In this document: piece by piece, positions 16,138 through 24,803 of the stretch
How positions within the stretch are numbered: the first letter of the stretch is position 1
How the letters are laid out: every line of letters begins with the position of its first letter
Assembly: GCF_000159135.1 (NCBI RefSeq)
Contig: NZ_GG667519.1
Coordinates: 419,753 to 459,761 of the forward strand
Origin: Corynebacterium striatum ATCC 6940
GTDB taxonomy: Bacteria > Actinomycetota > Actinomycetes > Mycobacteriales > Mycobacteriaceae
Reading direction: 5' to 3'
Length of the DNA stretch: 40,009 nucleotides
The notes under the pieces: generated by a model
Database searches by the model: none
The model's input: only the letters and a program-made list of their open reading frames with translations
Told to the model about the DNA's origin: nothing
Made by a program: the position numbers and the translations under genes

Positions 16138-17178
16138 TTATTCGCCGTATGGGCGAATACCCGCGCGCTCCCAGGCGGCCAAGAAGATGTTTGTTTCTTC
16201 CTCGGTGGTAATGGAAACGCGTACGCCCTCATCCAGGTAGCGGCGGATGATGACGCCTTCGTCGGAAAGCTTGCGTTCAACCTCTTCGGCGTCGCCGCGT
16301 GGAATCCAAACGAAGTTGCCCTTGGAAGGGCGCGCGCCAATTGCCTCAGCTACGCGCTCGCGCTGCACCTTGGTCTCTTTGACGCGGGCAAGCAGCTCCT
16401 CTGCCGAGTTAAGCGCTGCGATGGCAGCCTTTTCTGCCATGTAGGTAACCGTCAGCGGCATGGTCATTAGCTTGAGGCCGTGGATGAGCTCCGGGGAGGC
16501 GATTCCGTAACCCACGCGTGCACCGGCAAGGCCGAAGGCCTTGGAGAAGGTGCGGGCGCCCACCAGGTTCGGGTAGTTGAAAATCTCCTCGGCAGAGTTC
16601 GGGGTATCCTCCGCGTCGTTGTACTCCCAGTAAGCCTCATCGAGGATAACCACGATGTCCTTCGGAACCTGCTCCATGAAGTCGCGGAACTCGCCCTTGG
16701 TGATGGTGGTGCCGGTTGGGTTATTTGGGTTGCAGAGGATGATGGCGCGGGTCTTGTCCGTGATGGCCTCGATCACGGCATCCAAGCCCAAGCGGTCGTC
16801 CTCGGTGAGCGGAGTCATCACTGGTTCCGCGCCGGCCATGCGCACGTAGAGCGGGTAAGCCTCGAAGCTGCGCCACGGAAAGATTACTTCGTCACCAGTG
16901 TGGCAGGACATTCCGATGGCCTGCTGAACGATGGCCGAGGCGCCCGCCGCGATGGCGAGGTGATCTTCAGGAACGCCTAGGTACTTAGAAAGCTCGGTGG
17001 TCAGTTCTGGGCAGCCATTGATCTGGTAGCGGTTGGTCTCCGCTGCCGCCCGCGTCATTGCCTCGAGTATGGAGGGAAGCGGCGGGTTAGGGATTTCGTT
17101 GGAGGAGAGCTTCAGCTTGTCGCCGTCGGACTTGCCGGGCTTGTAATCAGGGAACTTGTTGAGATCAGGGCGAAGCAT
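16138..17178 (-). CDS. pat: Aromatic amino acid aminotransferase (HisC-like)
   Basis: 346 residues, PLP-dependent class I/II aminotransferase of the histidinol-phosphate / aromatic branch. Recognisable motifs are KLSSNEIPNPPLPSI, GASAIVQQAI, CNPNNPTGT, VILDEAYWEY and the Schiff-base segment RTFSKAFGLAGARVGYG. The length, the KLSSNE start and the NG-CPEL segment match corynebacterial and mycobacterial Pat, which exchanges amino groups between phenylalanine, tyrosine or tryptophan and 2-oxo acids. It is the last gene of an operon with an amino-acid permease and a ThDP-dependent 2-oxo-acid enzyme, so a catabolic use is plausible here. HisC activity is possible but less likely in this setting. 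Confidence 0.85.
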   Translation of the reverse strand: MLRPDLNKFPDYKPGKSDGDKLKLSSNEIPNPPLPSILEAMTRAAAETNRYQINGCPELTTELSKYLGVPEDHLAIAAGASAIVQQAIGMSCHTGDEVIFPWRSFEAYPLYVRMAGAEPVMTPLTEDDRLGLDAVIEAITDKTRAIILCNPNNPTGTTITKGEFRDFMEQVPKDIVVILDEAYWEYNDAEDTPNSAEEIFNYPNLVGARTFSKAFGLAGARVGYGIASPELIHGLKLMTMPLTVTYMAEKAAIAALNSAEELLARVKETKVQRERVAEAIGARPSKGNFVWIPRGDAEEVERKLSDEGVIIRRYLDEGVRVSITTEEETNIFLAAWERAGIRPYGE

Positions 17179-17232
17179 ATGGTTTTAAAACTCCTTACTT
17201 TAAAGCGACTTTTAAGAAGTGATTGATAAGAC

Positions 17233-18510
17233 CTAGAACATGTTCCACACGGTAACCGCCATGATGACGATTCCCATGCCAAATACGAAGTAGTTCCACG
17301 GGTCATTTTTGAACTTGGAAAAAGCGTCGAGCTTCTTGAACATGTAGACCGGGACCAGGTAAACGAGGAAAGCCACGAAGATGCCACCGACGACCGAAAT
17401 CATCGACACGATGGATGGGTTATAGACCGCCACCAGGGTAGTGCCAACGAAGGTGATGAGATAGACGATGTTGAGCAGGCTGCGGTGCGAGATGCGCTCA
17501 GCCAGCTTTGGCGCTGCTAGGCGCAGCAGGTACTCTGTGCCTTCCTCGGTGCCCAGCATGTGGCCGAAGTAGGAGGAGATGATGGCGCACATGACCACAA
17601 CGGGTGCCATGTAGGCCATGAACGGGGTGCCGGTGACGTTAGCGAAGTAGGACAGTACCGGAATGTTTTGTTCCAGTGCCTCATTCATTCCATCGGCCCC
17701 CAAAGCCAGGACGCATGACCAAACGAAGAACATGGTAAAGACCACTAGCAAGATGGCGGTAAGTATCTCCGTGCGGTCAACGCGCTTGGCGGTCTTCTCG
17801 CCATAGGCCGGCTGCATGTCTAGTGCGAACTGAGACAGCGCCGCCATGTGGGAAAAGGAAAATACAAGCACCGGCAGAATCAGCAGGATTCCCTTGAGGA
17901 TTCCAAAGTCGCCTTCCCCGTTGTCGTAGTGCAGAAAGCTCTGAAAATCCCAGCGAGGGATGAGGTAGATGGACGTTGCCGTCAAAGCGAAGATGAGCGG
18001 ATAGACCAGCACTTGGGCCAGCCAAATCATTGGTTTCCGGCCGATGGCGAAGGCGCCGGTCATAATGCCCACGCAGAGGATGGCGAGTACCCACCGATTG
18101 ATGGAAGGTCCACCCAGTTGGTTGACGATGAAGCTATCGACCGAGTTGGTGATGCTGATGCCGTAAATCAGCACTGTGGGGAAGATAGCGAGCCAGTACA
18201 AAATGGCGATAACGATGCCGGAAGGGCGGCCTAAATATTGCGTGGCCAGTTCCAGGACGTCCTTGCCGTGGTCGCGGATGGGCGCGCCACTGACTATTCG
18301 GACATAGGTGCGGTGCGAGAAATAGACCAGTGGCAGGATGAAGACCGTGGCAAAGACCAGTGGCCAGAAACCAAATCCACCAGCGTTAAGTGGAAGGAAC
18401 AAAATTCCTGCGCCGACGGCAGTGCCGAACAGGGTGATGACCCAAGTCATGGTTGAGCCAGCAGGTTTGGCCTCCGCACGCTCAACAGTGGTAGCAACGG
18501 TATTGCTCAT
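17233..18510 (-). CDS. SdaC/TdcC-like amino-acid permease (HAAAP family)
   Basis: 425 residues, about eleven helices. The first helix has TLFGTAVGAGILFLPLNAGG and the next loop YFSHRTYVRIVSGA, close to SdaC/TdcC-type serine/threonine proton symporters of the hydroxy/aromatic amino acid permease family. It sits between the ThDP enzyme (26 bp away) and pat (about 54 bp), so it probably imports the amino acid that these enzymes process. Substrate specificity between hydroxy and aromatic amino acids cannot be decided from the sequence. Confidence 0.85.
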   Translation of the reverse strand: MSNTVATTVERAEAKPAGSTMTWVITLFGTAVGAGILFLPLNAGGFGFWPLVFATVFILPLVYFSHRTYVRIVSGAPIRDHGKDVLELATQYLGRPSGIVIAILYWLAIFPTVLIYGISITNSVDSFIVNQLGGPSINRWVLAILCVGIMTGAFAIGRKPMIWLAQVLVYPLIFALTATSIYLIPRWDFQSFLHYDNGEGDFGILKGILLILPVLVFSFSHMAALSQFALDMQPAYGEKTAKRVDRTEILTAILLVVFTMFFVWSCVLALGADGMNEALEQNIPVLSYFANVTGTPFMAYMAPVVVMCAIISSYFGHMLGTEEGTEYLLRLAAPKLAERISHRSLLNIVYLITFVGTTLVAVYNPSIVSMISVVGGIFVAFLVYLVPVYMFKKLDAFSKFKNDPWNYFVFGMGIVIMAVTVWNMF

Positions 18511-18536
18511 TGAAAATCCTTTGTTTGGGGACAGGT

Positions 18537-20195
18537 CTAGTCGTTGTCAGGCAGCGACAGAGCTTGATCCACAATCACGTTGATGACTGCTGGAATCTGC
18601 TTCTCGCGCATAGCCTGCAGTGCGCGCTCGACGGCAGGTGCTGCCTCGGCGTCGGAAGTGACAAGCTCGCCGTGTGCGCCGAAGCCACGGGCGACGGCGG
18701 CGAAATCCGGGTTGGAAAGCTGGGTGCCGGAAACGCGATCAGGGAAGTGGTTCTTTTGGTGATCACGGATGGTGCCGAACTCACCGTTGGACAGCACGAC
18801 GGTCAGATAAGGAGCGCCGTACTGTAGGGCGGTAGCCAGCTCTTGGCCATTCATCAGGTACTCGCCGTCGCCAGCAATGGCGATGACGGTGCGCTCAGGA
18901 AACTCCAGCTTGGTGGAGACTGCACCTGGAACGGAGTAGCCCATCGAGCCATTGCGCACGCTGAACTGGGAGGGGTAGACGTTGGTGTGCATAAACTGCT
19001 GCGCCCAGATGCAGTGGTTGCCGGCGCCGAAGGTGTAGATGGAATCCTCTGGGGCCTGCTCTTGAATGGCGCGCATGAGTGATTCGATGTGTGCGGTTCC
19101 TTCAGGAGCCGGGCGCCAGTCGGCTTCGTCCTGAACCGTTGAGAAAGCCACCTGCGCCGCGTGCGCATCCGCGAACCACTGCTGCTGGGCAGCAGAGACC
19201 TCGCCCGCATCGATCTCAGACAGCGCTTCGGCGAAGGCTACCGGGCTGGCCAGGATGTGGCGGGTGACGGCTGCGGAGTTGCCACGCAGGCTGGAATCGA
19301 TGTTGATGAAGAAGTTGCGGTCATTTGCGCCTTGACGCAGCTTGTAGCCGTCAGTCGAGACGTCGCCAAGCACTGCTCCAACGGCGAGTACGAGGTCGGA
19401 ATCCTGGAGCAGCGCAGCTGCCTTCTCATCACGGCCGTAGCCCAGCCAGCCGGCGTTGGCCGGGGAAGAAAAAGGGACGCGGTCGCTGGCGCGGAAATCG
19501 TGGACCACCGGAATCTGGTTGGTCTCTGCAAACTCGGTGATTTGGCGTGCGGACTCTGGGGTCCAGCGCGGGCCGCCGGCGAAGATGAGTGGGCGCTCGG
19601 CGCAGCGTAGGGCCTCGGAAAGCGCGGTGATATCGCTTGGGGATACCGCGCCGTCTGTCACGTTGATTGGCTGGACAATCTCCCCGTCGAAGTCCAAGTG
19701 GAGAATGTCCTCCGGCAGGCCCACCACTACTGGGCCTGGGCGGCCCTGCTTGGCCTGGAAGAACGCCTCGGCCACCACGTGGGAAGCACGGGATGGGTCA
19801 TCGAGGATGAAGACCTGCTTGGTCTGGGTGCCAAACCAAGCCTTTGGGTCGAACTCCTGGAAAGACTCACGGTCACGGTCGGGGAAGGGGATAAGGCCCA
19901 CGAAGAGGACCAGCGGGGTGGAATCCTGCCAGGCGGTGTGGATGCCAACGAAAGCATTGGAAGCACCTGGGCCGCGGGTGACCATTGCAACGCCCGGCTC
20001 ACCGGTGGCCTTGCCGTGTGCCTCTGCCATGTAGGAAGCGCCGCCTTCCTGGCGGGTAACGATGGCTTCGATGGGGCTGTCATAGAGTCCATCAAGCACT
20101 GGCAGGAAGCTCTCGCCCGGGACAAGGTATGCGCGCTTGACGTTGTGCGCTGCAAGAGATTCAGCGATGGCGGTGCCAACATGGCGACGAGTCAT
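18537..20195 (-). CDS. Thiamine-diphosphate-dependent 2-oxo-acid enzyme (IlvB-like fold)
   Basis: About 552 residues with the three-domain ThDP fold. The catalytic Glu is in VTRQEGGASYMAEAHGK, the middle domain follows, and the Mg-ThDP motif starts GDGEYLMNGQEL and closes with VVLSNGEFGTIRDHQ, where the usual Asn-Asn is Ser-Asn. The family covers acetolactate synthases, benzoylformate decarboxylase and indole- or phenylpyruvate decarboxylases; no carboligase-specific feature lets me choose. The operon context (amino-acid importer and aromatic aminotransferase) points to a decarboxylase acting on an amino-acid-derived 2-oxo acid. The start is ATG 20195 with AAGAAGGA upstream; a GTG at 20240 would enter the operator region. 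No second (IlvN) subunit is nearby. Confidence 0.85.
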   Translation of the reverse strand: MTRRHVGTAIAESLAAHNVKRAYLVPGESFLPVLDGLYDSPIEAIVTRQEGGASYMAEAHGKATGEPGVAMVTRGPGASNAFVGIHTAWQDSTPLVLFVGLIPFPDRDRESFQEFDPKAWFGTQTKQVFILDDPSRASHVVAEAFFQAKQGRPGPVVVGLPEDILHLDFDGEIVQPINVTDGAVSPSDITALSEALRCAERPLIFAGGPRWTPESARQITEFAETNQIPVVHDFRASDRVPFSSPANAGWLGYGRDEKAAALLQDSDLVLAVGAVLGDVSTDGYKLRQGANDRNFFINIDSSLRGNSAAVTRHILASPVAFAEALSEIDAGEVSAAQQQWFADAHAAQVAFSTVQDEADWRPAPEGTAHIESLMRAIQEQAPEDSIYTFGAGNHCIWAQQFMHTNVYPSQFSVRNGSMGYSVPGAVSTKLEFPERTVIAIAGDGEYLMNGQELATALQYGAPYLTVVLSNGEFGTIRDHQKNHFPDRVSGTQLSNPDFAAVARGFGAHGELVTSDAEAAPAVERALQAMREKQIPAVINVIVDQALSLPDND

Positions 20196-20230
20196 AGTTT
20201 TCAGACGATCCTTCTTCTGTGATTGGTGTA

Positions 20231-20248
20231 ACAATTTCACCCCATTGT
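20231..20248. promoter_or_regulatory. Candidate LysR-type operator
   Basis: ACAAT-N8-ATTGT, a perfect interrupted palindrome of LysR-site style (ends T/A-rich, short spacer), in the 137-bp gap between the divergent ThDP-enzyme operon and the lysR gene. It is immediately followed by a second palindrome. Confidence 0.45.
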
Positions 20249-20262
20249 GAAGGACGTCCTTC
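20249..20262. promoter_or_regulatory. Perfect 14-bp palindrome GAAGGACGTCCTTC
   Basis: An uninterrupted palindrome abutting the ACAAT-N8-ATTGT repeat. It may be part of the same LysR binding region or the site of another regulator. Both lie 70-100 bp before the lysR start and 35-70 bp before the ThDP-enzyme start. Confidence 0.45.
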
Positions 20263-20332
20263 CATGTTGTCTAATGCCTAAGTTTTTTCAAATCTATGCC
20301 TATCGGTAATAGCTCGTGTTAAATGAAGCTTT

Positions 20333-21226
20333 ATGGATTACACGAGGGCGAAATATTTCTTGGCGCTCGCGCGCACCGGTTCCGTGACTACCGCGGCAGA
20401 GCAATTGAGCATCACCCAGCCGGCGCTAAGCCGCCAGCTGCGGCGCTTTGAGGAGGAGCTGGGGCTCGAGCTTTTCGAACGCGCAGCTGGGGTGCTGCGT
20501 CTCAACGAAGCGGGCAAGGCATTGATTCCTGTGTGCCAGCAATTGGTGGCAGATAATAACAGGGCTACGCAGGCGGTTGCGGCGTTGCAACGCGGCGAAA
20601 TGCGAGCCTTGCAGGTGGCCGCAACGCCGACGACCATCTCGACGATTTTGGCGCCTTTCATCGCTGATGCGCGCGGGGTAATTCCGCTTCTGACCACGCT
20701 GGCGGTCGAGCACTACGAGGTGTACCAAGCGCTAGATACCACCGCGGATGTGGTGGTGACGCCAATTCCAGTAAAGGAGGGGCTCGATTCCGTTCCGCTG
20801 GGGGAGGCCACTATCCGAGCTTGGGTAAACAAGGAGCACCCTCTAGCAGGCCAAGACAGCATTGATGTGGAGGACTTGGTCACTCATCGTCTCGCCATGT
20901 CAGGCCGGCGCAGCGTCTCGCGCGGGCTCTTCGATGCCTTCGTAGGGCGCAGCCACGCTGTGCTTGGCGACGTCGTCGAGTGCGAGGACACCGTTACGCT
21001 CATCGCCCTCGCGCGAGCCGGGCGCGCAATCGCCATCTCCAGTGCTCTGCAGGACCACGACGCGGTAGGCCTGCGCATCTGCAACAAGGAGGAGATGCTA
21101 GGCGGTGTGCCCCTGCATGCGGCTTGGCGTAGCGGGCACTTTGCCGCCGCGGAAATCCATGCCGTGGGCACGCGCCTCCAGGAGTTTCTGGGAATTAACA
21201 CCGCCGATGGCGTTCGTGCCAGCTAA
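20333..21226 (+). CDS. LysR-family transcriptional regulator
   Basis: 297 residues, standard LysR length. The N-terminal winged helix reads YFLALARTGSVTTAAEQLSITQPALSRQLRRFEEELGLELFER, followed by the linker helix and a substrate-binding domain (residues about 90-290). It is divergent from the ThDP enzyme / permease / pat operon and separated by two palindromes, so it most likely controls that operon, probably with an amino acid or 2-oxo acid as coinducer. No Shine-Dalgarno sequence is visible; TTAAAT lies 8 nt before the ATG, compatible with a leaderless mRNA. It overlaps the convergent TIGR03089 gene by 4 bp. Confidence 0.88.
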   Translation: MDYTRAKYFLALARTGSVTTAAEQLSITQPALSRQLRRFEEELGLELFERAAGVLRLNEAGKALIPVCQQLVADNNRATQAVAALQRGEMRALQVAATPTTISTILAPFIADARGVIPLLTTLAVEHYEVYQALDTTADVVVTPIPVKEGLDSVPLGEATIRAWVNKEHPLAGQDSIDVEDLVTHRLAMSGRRSVSRGLFDAFVGRSHAVLGDVVECEDTVTLIALARAGRAIAISSALQDHDAVGLRICNKEEMLGGVPLHAAWRSGHFAAAEIHAVGTRLQEFLGINTADGVRAS

Positions 21227-21894
21227 AGACGCAGATCCACCTTCTCGTTGGCGGCGATTTCTTCTAAACGCTCGGCAGTGCACATGCCGGCGACAATAAC
21301 GGCGGAGCCTCCACATGCGAGCGGTTCGAGAATCAAATTCTTAAAGGAATCCTTGTCCTTCCACCCCGCGGACATCACGCGTTGGGCAGGGCCGGCGGCA
21401 GAATAAAGCTCCGGCAAAGCAGTGGTGGGGCCATAGAACTGATCGCCGTAGAAACGCACGGTGGGCCCAAAGTCGATGGCGCCAGCGGGCAATTCGCCGC
21501 CAGATTCGATGACGCCGCGCCCGAATGGATCATCGGTAACGAGCACAACATCGGCGCCTGTGAATTCCTCAGTCAACTCTGCAAAGCCCTCGGGCGCGGC
21601 AAAAATAACATCGGGGCTTGCGCCGTCTAGCTCAGCGCGCGTGAACGCTGTGTCGACGCCGGCAGCAAGGGCGCCCAAAGCGATAACCGCGGGCTGCCAG
21701 GAAACAGGGAGGTCGAAGAAAATGAGGGAATCGGAATCGAGCTCAAGCTCTTCTAAGAGCATGTTGGCAATCTTGGAAACCCAGTTATCCAAGGTCTGCG
21801 CGGAAAAATCCATGCGCGCGCCGGTGGCTTCGTTGTAGAAAGTCAGGCGCGGCGCTGCGGCATCTGCGGAAAGTAGGTGCTGAAGCATATCCAT
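21223..21894 (-). CDS. TIGR03089 family protein (truncated adenylate-forming fold)
   Basis: 223 residues. The sequence resembles the N-terminal part of AMP-binding (acyl-CoA synthetase-like) enzymes (PRLTFYNEATGARMDFSAQTLDNWVSKIANML, then LPVSWQPAVIALGALAAGVD) but is far shorter and lacks the P-loop-like YTSGTTG motif and the C-terminal lid domain. This matches the actinobacterial family TIGR03089, of unknown function, found beside LCP genes. It lies next to lcpA on the same strand. TACGAT stands 8 nt before the ATG with no Shine-Dalgarno site, so the gene probably has its own leaderless transcript. Adenylation activity should not be assumed. Confidence 0.85.
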   Translation of the reverse strand: MDMLQHLLSADAAAPRLTFYNEATGARMDFSAQTLDNWVSKIANMLLEELELDSDSLIFFDLPVSWQPAVIALGALAAGVDTAFTRAELDGASPDVIFAAPEGFAELTEEFTGADVVLVTDDPFGRGVIESGGELPAGAIDFGPTVRFYGDQFYGPTTALPELYSAAGPAQRVMSAGWKDKDSFKNLILEPLACGGSAVIVAGMCTAERLEEIAANEKVDLRL

Positions 21895-21902
21895 GTCCGA
21901 CC

Positions 21903-21908
21903 ATCGTA
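21903..21908 (-). promoter_or_regulatory. -10 element of the TIGR03089 gene (leaderless)
   Basis: TACGAT on the minus strand, 8 nt before the start codon at 21894. The spacing puts the transcription start at or next to the ATG. Confidence 0.5.
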
Positions 21909-21993
21909 GGTGACTTAGCCTTAGCGTGGCAGGGAGTGCTTTCGCGCGATGGCCCTAGGCCCCGGCTTGAGAATTACTTAGTTTGTGTGGCGT

Positions 21994-23670
21994 TTAGTTC
22001 ACGCAGCGCGGGCCGTCGCCACCGGCGTCGATCTCCGGCGAAACCATAGCCGTTCCGAGGTCACTGCCTGGGGTTCCTACCTGGTCGCTGGCAGCGGATT
22101 CAGCCGGTTCAGCGGCTTGGGCGGCCTCATCGGATGGGCCGGTGTAGTCGTCGTATGCAACGACCACGAAGGTGTTTTCATCCAAGGAAGGGTTCGAGGT
22201 CACGGGCAGGCCACCGAGCTGCTCCGCGAGGTCCTTGGCGCGCTGGTCATTCTCGTCGGCGGCGACAATCTGCGACTGCGCGTACAAGCCTGGCTCGGCG
22301 TTGCTCGTGCGTTCGACCGTGTAGCCCACGCCGGTGAGCCACTTGCCGATGCCTGACGCGAGACCGTCAATGGAGCCCGCGTTGAGAACGTTAAGCTCGA
22401 TGCCATCCGCGACTGGCTGCTCCGAAGGGTTGGAGCCTTCTTCAGCGCTTGCCGACGCCGCGGCTGCTTCATCCTGTTCCGCAGTTCTTGCGAGGTCATC
22501 CATGAACTTGTGGACCTCAGCCTTATCGATGGTCACCACGGACTCGCCATAGTCGCCGACACCGTCGATGGAGGTCACTGGAATGGTGGTGAAGGTGACA
22601 TTTCCGCCGGCCAGGCCAGACAGCTGGGTGACTAAGCCCATGACGTCCCAGCCCTCATCGATGACGACGGAACGCTCAATCGCATCGGCGATCCTGGAGA
22701 GTTTATTCGGATTAGCCAGGGTGCCTGAGGACAGCACCTTCGAGACTAACGAAGCCATGTAGGCCTGCTGGCGAACAATACGGTCGAGGTCGCCGCGTGG
22801 CAGCTCGTAGCGCTGGCGGACGAAGGACAGGCCTTCGGCGCCGTGGAGAGTCTGCCTTCCCTTCTTGAAGTCGGCGCCGGACATCTCGTCTTTGACGTCG
22901 TTGTTCAAGCACACGTCGACGCCATCGACGGCGTCGGTAAGCAGCACAAAGCCCAAGAGTCCGACCTCTGCATAGTGATCGATATCGATGTCCGTAAGGG
23001 AACGGACCATATCGATAAGTCCCTGGCGGCCGGCCTCGACGCCCTTCTGCTCAATCTCCTTGTCGGAGTACGGCTTCTTATCGCCTTGGGCCTCCGCCTG
23101 CGCATTCTCCTCTTCGAGTTCCTTGAGTTTATCTGCCTTGTGCGCTGCGAAGACCGCGTTGATCTTGGTGTTGCCGTACTCGCCGTCGTCGACGTAGGTA
23201 TCGCGGGGAATGGACACCGCGGTTGCGCGTGAGCCATCATCCGGAATGCGGATGATCATGATGGTGTCTGTGTTCTCCTCGCCTTCAGCAACACCTGCGT
23301 GCAGATCCGCCAGTTCCTTTTCAGAGAGCGGATTGCCCTGTGCATCGGTACGCGAATCCTTGCCCACCAAGAGGATGTCCACTGCGCCGTCCTGGGTGTT
23401 AGCTTTGAAACCGCCCTGGTTGCCGAGCGCCAAATTTCCCACTGAGGCCACTCCGTCGCCCACGCGGCCCACGGTGGCATAACCCACGCCAGAGAAAACA
23501 AGAATCGCGGCCGACAAGAAAGTAAGGATTGCCTTTAGCGGCTTGGAACCCTGCTGCTTGACGGTCGACGCCGAAGATGGCGCGGGCTGGATGGCACGAG
23601 CGCGGCGCTGCTTGTCCGATCTTTTTTCAAATGACACAGTGGGAGGACTTTCTATTTTGGAGTTCTTCAC
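21994..23670 (-). CDS. lcpA: LCP-family cell-wall ligase (LytR-CpsA-Psr)
   Basis: 558 residues: a basic cytoplasmic N-terminus, one membrane helix (about residues 46-67), an extracellular LCP domain and a C-terminal LytR_C domain (from about residue 430: ELNVLNAGSIDGLASGIGKWL). LCP hallmarks are DILLVGKDSR, NTDTIMIIRI, the pyrophosphate-binding SIPRDTYV, and FVRQRYELPRGDLDRIVRQQ. In corynebacteria and mycobacteria such proteins join arabinogalactan to peptidoglycan outside the membrane. The domain order matches LcpA of C. glutamicum, which lies beside wbbL as here. The start is a GTG at 23670; a second GTG (at VSFEKR, residue 12) is possible. It is divergent from wbbL. Confidence 0.92.
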   Translation of the reverse strand: MKNSKIESPPTVSFEKRSDKQRRARAIQPAPSSASTVKQQGSKPLKAILTFLSAAILVFSGVGYATVGRVGDGVASVGNLALGNQGGFKANTQDGAVDILLVGKDSRTDAQGNPLSEKELADLHAGVAEGEENTDTIMIIRIPDDGSRATAVSIPRDTYVDDGEYGNTKINAVFAAHKADKLKELEEENAQAEAQGDKKPYSDKEIEQKGVEAGRQGLIDMVRSLTDIDIDHYAEVGLLGFVLLTDAVDGVDVCLNNDVKDEMSGADFKKGRQTLHGAEGLSFVRQRYELPRGDLDRIVRQQAYMASLVSKVLSSGTLANPNKLSRIADAIERSVVIDEGWDVMGLVTQLSGLAGGNVTFTTIPVTSIDGVGDYGESVVTIDKAEVHKFMDDLARTAEQDEAAAASASAEEGSNPSEQPVADGIELNVLNAGSIDGLASGIGKWLTGVGYTVERTSNAEPGLYAQSQIVAADENDQRAKDLAEQLGGLPVTSNPSLDENTFVVVAYDDYTGPSDEAAQAAEPAESAASDQVGTPGSDLGTAMVSPEIDAGGDGPRCVN

Positions 23671-23828
23671 CTGTAGGTATCGGTGGTGATTCCGATGCTT
23701 AATTTGTTTTAGTCTTGTGACAGTTTAGGCGAGGTAAGCGCGAAATCGTGATCTGCGCATGATTTTCTTCTAGCTCGCAGTGTCTTGGCGGCATCCTCCC
23801 GTCAAGTATGGGTACGCTATGGACCATC

Positions 23829-24716
23829 GTGAACACAGAAAATAACGCTCCCCTCGCAGTGGTGACGGTGACCTATTCGCCGGGCCACTACCTTGGGGAT
23901 TTCCTCGATTCGCTGGAGAATGCCACCCAGCAACCCACCACGGTGGTCTTAGCCGATAACGGCTCCACCGATGGGGTCCCGCAGGCTGCCGCGGAAAGCC
24001 ACGCCAACGTTGTGTTTTTAGACACGGGTGGAAACATCGGCTATGGCGGCGGAATGAACGCGGGAGCACGCCTTATCAAGAGCGGCGCTTTGGGGGAGGT
24101 CGACGATGAGTTCTTCCTCATTAGCAACCCAGATGTCACCTTCACGCCAGGGGCTCTGGACACCATGCTCGAGTGCGCGCGTCGCAACCCACAGGCCGCG
24201 GCTGTGGGCCCGCGCATCGTAGAGCCGGACGGGTCCAACTATCCTTCAGCTCGTGCTGTGCCGACGCTGGTGACCGGGATTGGACACGCCTTCTTTGGCT
24301 CAATCTGGCCGGGTAACCCATGGTCCCGCGCGTACCGAGATGATAAAGACATGTCAGTAGAGCGTGTAGCCGGCTGGCTATCAGGCTCCTGCCTCCTGGT
24401 GCGTTGGGAAGCTTATGAACAGATTGGCGGCTTTGACGAGCGCTATTTCATGTATATGGAGGACGTCGACCTGGGTGACCGTTTTAGCCGCGCTGGCTGG
24501 AACAACGTCTTTTGCCCAGATGCCATAATTACCCACGCTAAGGGCCACTCGACGCAGGCTCACGCCGGCGCGATGTTACACGCCCACCATGATTCTGCGT
24601 ATCGCTTCCAGGCCGACCGTCACCCTCACTGGTGGCAAGCGCCAATTCGGCTCGTGTTAAGAGCTGGCCTGAAGCTGCGTGCCTATGCGGTTACGGCACT
24701 TGCGTGCCGTAGTTAA
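23829..24716 (+). CDS. wbbL: WbbL-type rhamnosyltransferase (GT2 family)
   Basis: About 295 residues. Family 2 glycosyltransferase features: VVTVTYSPGHYL, ADNGSTDG, GNIGYGGGMNAGARL, SNPDVTF (the DxD equivalent) and GSCLLVRWEAYEQIGGFDERYFMYMEDVDLGDR. In mycolata, WbbL adds rhamnose to decaprenyl-diphospho-GlcNAc, making the linker between peptidoglycan and arabinogalactan. The neighbours lcpA and the mannose guanylyltransferase match that locus. No ribosome-binding site precedes either possible start (ATG 23808 or GTG 23829). I prefer GTG 23829 because TACGCT lies 10 nt upstream of it, but this is uncertain. Confidence 0.88.
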   Translation: MNTENNAPLAVVTVTYSPGHYLGDFLDSLENATQQPTTVVLADNGSTDGVPQAAAESHANVVFLDTGGNIGYGGGMNAGARLIKSGALGEVDDEFFLISNPDVTFTPGALDTMLECARRNPQAAAVGPRIVEPDGSNYPSARAVPTLVTGIGHAFFGSIWPGNPWSRAYRDDKDMSVERVAGWLSGSCLLVRWEAYEQIGGFDERYFMYMEDVDLGDRFSRAGWNNVFCPDAIITHAKGHSTQAHAGAMLHAHHDSAYRFQADRHPHWWQAPIRLVLRAGLKLRAYAVTALACRS

Positions 24717-24803
24717 TATTGACGTCTTTTGCCTTATAAACTTAGCCCGATACAACATCTGTCGAAATACCACGTCGATTAATTCGAATAAGGAATCCTC
24801 GTT

